Source: Pseudomonas svalbardensis
Lineage (GTDB): Bacteria; Pseudomonadota; Gammaproteobacteria; Pseudomonadales; Pseudomonadaceae
Direction of reading: 5' to 3'
Assembly: GCF_030053115.1 (NCBI RefSeq)
Contig: NZ_CP125619.1
Coordinates: forward strand, 2,615,501 to 2,679,500
DNA length: 64,000 bases
Under the pieces are notes generated by a model. The model did no database searches, had not been told where the DNA came from, and saw only the letters and a list, made by a program, of their open reading frames with translations. Shown here in pieces: positions 61,919 to 64,000 of the stretch. Both the position numbers and the translations under genes were made by a program. Within the stretch, counting starts at the first letter, position 1. Each line of letters starts with the position of its first letter.

Positions 61919-62251
61919 TTATTTCGCGAGGATGCCGCCCTCGGGCAATTGCGGATTGAACTCGTCGAAGAAGGGGTAGTGACCGGGCCTTAGGGGATGA
62001 ATCACTACGAAAGTCGTCACGCCCGGCGACAGTACTTTTTCAACCCGCAACGGTGTGCTCTCGAACTCTGCTGGCCCTTGACCGATATTTTTCAGGATGA
62101 TCTTGAAGCGCTGTCCGGCCGGCACCTCCAGCAGGGCCGGAGTGAAGTGACCATCGCGCAGGTTGAGTTCATAGCTCGGTAATTCGGCATAGGCCGTGAA
62201 CGGCGCAACTGCTCCGGCAAGCATCAGCCAGGCAATCTGCAGGCGCTTCAT
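61919..62251 (-). CDS. ftrB: Cupredoxin-domain periplasmic protein (FtrB-like)
   Basis: The 110-residue protein has a signal peptide (TAYA|E near residue 22) and a cupredoxin-like fold (YELNLRDGHFTPALLEVPAGQRFKIILKN). In the FtrABCD model it is the periplasmic copper-like partner that oxidises ferrous iron. Only one cupredoxin copper histidine is obvious (near VIHPLRPGHYPF), so copper binding is uncertain. Confidence 0.82.
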   Translation of the reverse strand: MKRLQIAWLMLAGAVAPFTAYAELPSYELNLRDGHFTPALLEVPAGQRFKIILKNIGQGPAEFESTPLRVEKVLSPGVTTFVVIHPLRPGHYPFFDEFNPQLPEGGILAK

Positions 62252-62782
62252 TCAATAGCCGCCTTTTTTACCGATGCCGGCGTAGATGAATTCGTAGTGC
62301 AATTCGCAGCGTTCAAACCAGGGAGCCACACCGGTTTCCTTATCGGTATGGCGGCCAAGGGACCCATGACCGCCGGGCGGCAGGACGGTGAAGGTCAGCT
62401 GATATTTGCCTGGACCGAGCAGCTTTACATTGTCGCCATAGTGCGGGCCGTCATTGGCGACCATGGCGTGAAAATCGCCTTTGAGTTCGTTCTCGTTGCC
62501 CTGTTTTTTCAGGTTGAACGAGACATTGAGGTAAGGCACGAAACTGCCTTCCTGAAAGCCCTGTCGATTGTCCGCCGTGGCACGAATGTCGGCTTCCAGA
62601 TGCACATCGGAATCTGCAGTGGCCCGCATCATGCCGGCAGGTGCCATCTCGATCGGCTGCAAATACACCGCCCCGACTTCCAGCCCCGGACACAGTTGAG
62701 GTTCCCCGATCGGGTATTCCTTGGCCTGAGCCAACGGTGTGAGCAAGAGCAGGGCGAGGGACAGCGAAAAGGTCGTACGCAT
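62252..62782 (-). CDS. ftrA: Periplasmic iron-binding protein P19 (FtrA-like)
   Basis: The 176-residue P19/Tp34 family protein has a signal peptide (LAQA|K, residue 20) and binding-site segments APAGMMRATADSDVHLEADI and GPHYGDNVKLLGPG. P19 proteins bind Fe(II) with a copper site. It is the first gene of ftrABCD, behind a Fur box at 62839-62857, so it should be repressed by iron. Confidence 0.9.
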   Translation of the reverse strand: MRTTFSLSLALLLLTPLAQAKEYPIGEPQLCPGLEVGAVYLQPIEMAPAGMMRATADSDVHLEADIRATADNRQGFQEGSFVPYLNVSFNLKKQGNENELKGDFHAMVANDGPHYGDNVKLLGPGKYQLTFTVLPPGGHGSLGRHTDKETGVAPWFERCELHYEFIYAGIGKKGGY

Positions 62783-62838
62783 GATGTCTTCCTGGGCACT
62801 AACGAGTAGGAGCCCGAGTGTAGGAAGCTTTCTTGCGA

Positions 62839-62857
62839 GTAATAATGATTGTTATCA
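62839..62857. promoter_or_regulatory. Fur box upstream of ftrABCD
   Basis: GTAATAATGATTGTTATCAA has 5'-AATAATGATTGTTATCA, close to the GATAATGATTATCATTATC-type consensus. It lies 57 bases before ftrA. Confidence 0.7.
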
Positions 62858-62875
62858 AGTTTGCAGCGATTAAGC

Positions 62876-63223
62876 CTATGACTGGGAACGCTTTCGAAAC
62901 CGCTCGGCGCGGTCGACGCTGTCGCTCATCTGCGCAGCCGCGTGAATCGTCAGAGGATGCTGGGTGAAGCCGGGTCTGGGTGAAATGTAGGCGGCCATTT
63001 CGCGAGCGACGGCTAACTGATGATCCGAGCCTTGTGTCAGTAACGCGATGACCAGGTTTTCCAGGGCAATCACCCGGACACGAAGGTGGACCAGTTCTGC
63101 ATTGGTCAATTCGGGGGGAGAGGAAAATGCTTCTGCATCGAGTGAGTTTTGCGCGCCTTCATCATCCCAAGTCGACAATCGGACAGGGCTTTGGTCTCCG
63201 GTAGATGGTTTTTTACCAGGCAT
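62876..63223 (-). CDS. Conserved hypothetical protein
   Basis: The 115-residue protein has no recognised domain. The N-terminal half is polar (residues 1-40), followed by a helical segment (ELVHLRVRVIALENLVIALL) that could form a coiled coil. The C-terminus is basic (ERFRKRSQS). GGAG precedes ATG 63223. It has no signal peptide. Function unknown. I recall similar short proteins in Pseudomonas but cannot verify. Confidence 0.6.
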   Translation of the reverse strand: MPGKKPSTGDQSPVRLSTWDDEGAQNSLDAEAFSSPPELTNAELVHLRVRVIALENLVIALLTQGSDHQLAVAREMAAYISPRPGFTQHPLTIHAAAQMSDSVDRAERFRKRSQS

Positions 63224-63352
63224 AAGAAGCTTCTCCAGGTGTTTTTAGGTGGCTGCCCAAGGACCGGAAAACGCTATGACGTAGCCGATTTCCCGGCAGG
63301 ACAAAGCTTAGCCGCAAGACTGCCATTGAGGGAGCGCTTTTGATTTCAGTCC

Positions 63353-63366
63353 TTGATCCGTATCAA
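63353..63366. promoter_or_regulatory. ANR/DNR box upstream of DUF3079 gene
   Basis: TTGATCCGTATCAA is a perfect consensus FNR/ANR box, 62 bases before the DUF3079 start. Confidence 0.85.
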
Positions 63367-63399
63367 GGGCATTTTTGCCCGAGCGATGTAGGTTGGAGG

Positions 63400-63415
63400 T
63401 ACATCCTAGAGGCGA
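63400..63415. promoter_or_regulatory. Candidate NarL site upstream of DUF3079 gene
   Basis: TACATCCTAGAGGCGA resembles a degenerate NarL 7-2-7 palindrome 13 bases before the start. A GGAGGTAC just upstream is also palindromic. Confidence 0.35.
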
Positions 63416-63428
63416 ACCGGGGATCGAC

Positions 63429-63650
63429 ATGGCCAAGAATTTTCCCATCAGCCCCAAACATCCCGAGCGCATTTGCTGGGGCTGCGACAGATACTGTCCA
63501 GCCAATTCCCTGGCGTGCGGCAATGGCTCCGACAGGACAATGCATCCAGCCGAAATGATCGGAGACGATTGGTATCTGCATGGCGACTGGGGCATTGAAC
63601 CGTTGATCGCGGTAGAGGACGTGACGGACGATCCCGGCGTGAAGGGCTGA
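63429..63650 (+). CDS. DUF3079 small cysteine protein
   Basis: The 73-residue protein matches DUF3079 (FPISPKHPERICWGCDRYCP near residues 5-24, then LACGNGSDRTMHPAE). Four cysteines, CWGCDRYC and a fourth in LACG, suggest a metal or Fe-S site. A perfect ANR/DNR box and a NarL-like site precede it, pointing to anaerobic nitrate-responsive expression. The role is unknown. Confidence 0.7.
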   Translation: MAKNFPISPKHPERICWGCDRYCPANSLACGNGSDRTMHPAEMIGDDWYLHGDWGIEPLIAVEDVTDDPGVKG

Positions 63651-63705
63651 GCAACTCCTTTAAACATAGAAACCACCTGACGGAATTTTTTTTGAAATCA
63701 AGGGG

Positions 63706-63734
63706 TTGCCAGCCTCGGGAAATCAGTACATAAT
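63706..63734 (+). promoter_or_regulatory. Candidate sigma-70 promoter before tRNA-Cys
   Basis: TTGCCA (63706-63711) and CATAAT (63729-63734) are spaced by 17 bases, about 120 bases before the tRNA. The 203-base gap holds nothing else recognised. Confidence 0.45.
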
Positions 63735-63853
63735 TCACGCCATCGAAAGCACTGACCGCTGAAAAAGCTCAATGTTTTCAAGGAGTTAGATCACGAATCT
63801 TACTCCAAGTTTGTACGCGTTTGATGTTGTGCTACATGACATCAGATGTTTGA

Positions 63854-63927
63854 GGCCGAGTAGCAAAATGGTTATGCAGTGGATTGCAAATCCACCTACG
63901 CCGGTTCGATTCCGACCTCGGCCTCCA
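63854..63927 (+). tRNA. tRNA-Cys (anticodon GCA)
   Basis: The 74-base gene has acceptor stem GGCCGAG/CTCGGCC, anticodon loop ATTGCAAAT giving GCA, GTTCGATTC in the T arm and an encoded CCA end. Confidence 0.96.
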
Positions 63928-63936
63928 CTTTAAACG

Positions 63937-63970
63937 AGCTCCGTAGATCTATGATTTACGGAGCTTTTTT
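63937..63970 (+). terminator. Rho-independent terminator after tRNA-Cys
   Basis: AGCTCCGTA (63937-63945) pairs perfectly with TACGGAGCT (63957-63965), followed by a run of six T. Confidence 0.9.
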
Positions 63971-64000
63971 ATTTTCACTGTCCTGCAAGATTTAGTCTTG

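Noticed and set aside
1..64000. CRISPR arrays, rRNA genes, phage genes or full insertion sequences
   Set aside because: No regularly spaced repeats, rRNA signatures, transposase or phage proteins were seen.

Overview
The window is a GC-rich chromosomal segment from a gamma-proteobacterium, most likely a Pseudomonas of the fluorescens group. Supporting signs are the narXL-narK1K2GHJI-ppiC-moaA layout, the DNR-type regulator, the ped-type PQQ accessory cluster, many Pseudomonas REP palindromes, and dense genes with short Shine-Dalgarno-led overlaps. No genus-level claim can be proved without a database search.

Region 1 (1-8.2 kb) is iron- or siderophore-related: a Fur-box-like site, a TonB-dependent receptor, a diaminobutyrate-type aminotransferase and an RND pump with its lipoprotein adaptor. 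An orphan FecR N-terminal domain and a Fur-type winged-helix protein follow. Region 2 (9-16.4 kb) is ordinary housekeeping: tRNA-Ser, a Bax-inhibitor-1/YccA protein, an Lrp regulator, a DMT exporter, a FUSC protein, a GapN-like aldehyde dehydrogenase, a DyP peroxidase and a Gfo/Idh/MocA oxidoreductase.

Region 3 (16.6-24.1 kb) is a GntR-led operon of unknown function. It encodes an AprA-like flavoprotein, an AprB-like two-cluster ferredoxin, a sulfonate/taurine-type ABC importer, a HEAT-repeat protein and a DUF971 protein. This is the best candidate for an undescribed metabolic system. Region 4 (24.2-31.2 kb) is a divergent set of PQQ-dependent alcohol oxidation accessory genes (ABC exporter, beta-propeller, periplasmic binding proteins, cytochrome c PedF, SoxYZ-like carrier, zinc hydrolase), but no quinoprotein dehydrogenase lies among them.

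Region 5 (31.2-57.9 kb) is an anaerobic respiration island. It holds NorR beside a truncated ytfE/RIC gene, pdxH, moaB-moeA, the O2-independent ubiquinone genes ubiUVT, a DGC-domain protein, a DNR-type Crp/Fnr regulator, narXL, two nitrate transporters, the membrane nitrate reductase narGHJI, a PpiC isomerase, moaA, and a class III ribonucleotide reductase. ANR/DNR boxes (TTGAN-N4-NTCAA) and NarL 7-2-7 type palindromes precede most of these units, so low oxygen, nitrate and NO probably switch them on together. The reductase NrdD is split: its glycyl-radical domain is a separate 55-residue gene between nrdD and nrdG.

Region 6 (58-64 kb) contains a chemoreceptor, a ferrous iron uptake system of the FtrABCD type behind a Fur box, a small DUF3079 cysteine protein behind an ANR box, and tRNA-Cys. 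Repeats are notable: a 770-bp palindromic element at 38353-39122, two copies of a ~182-bp repeat at 21044 and 54670, and several REP elements.
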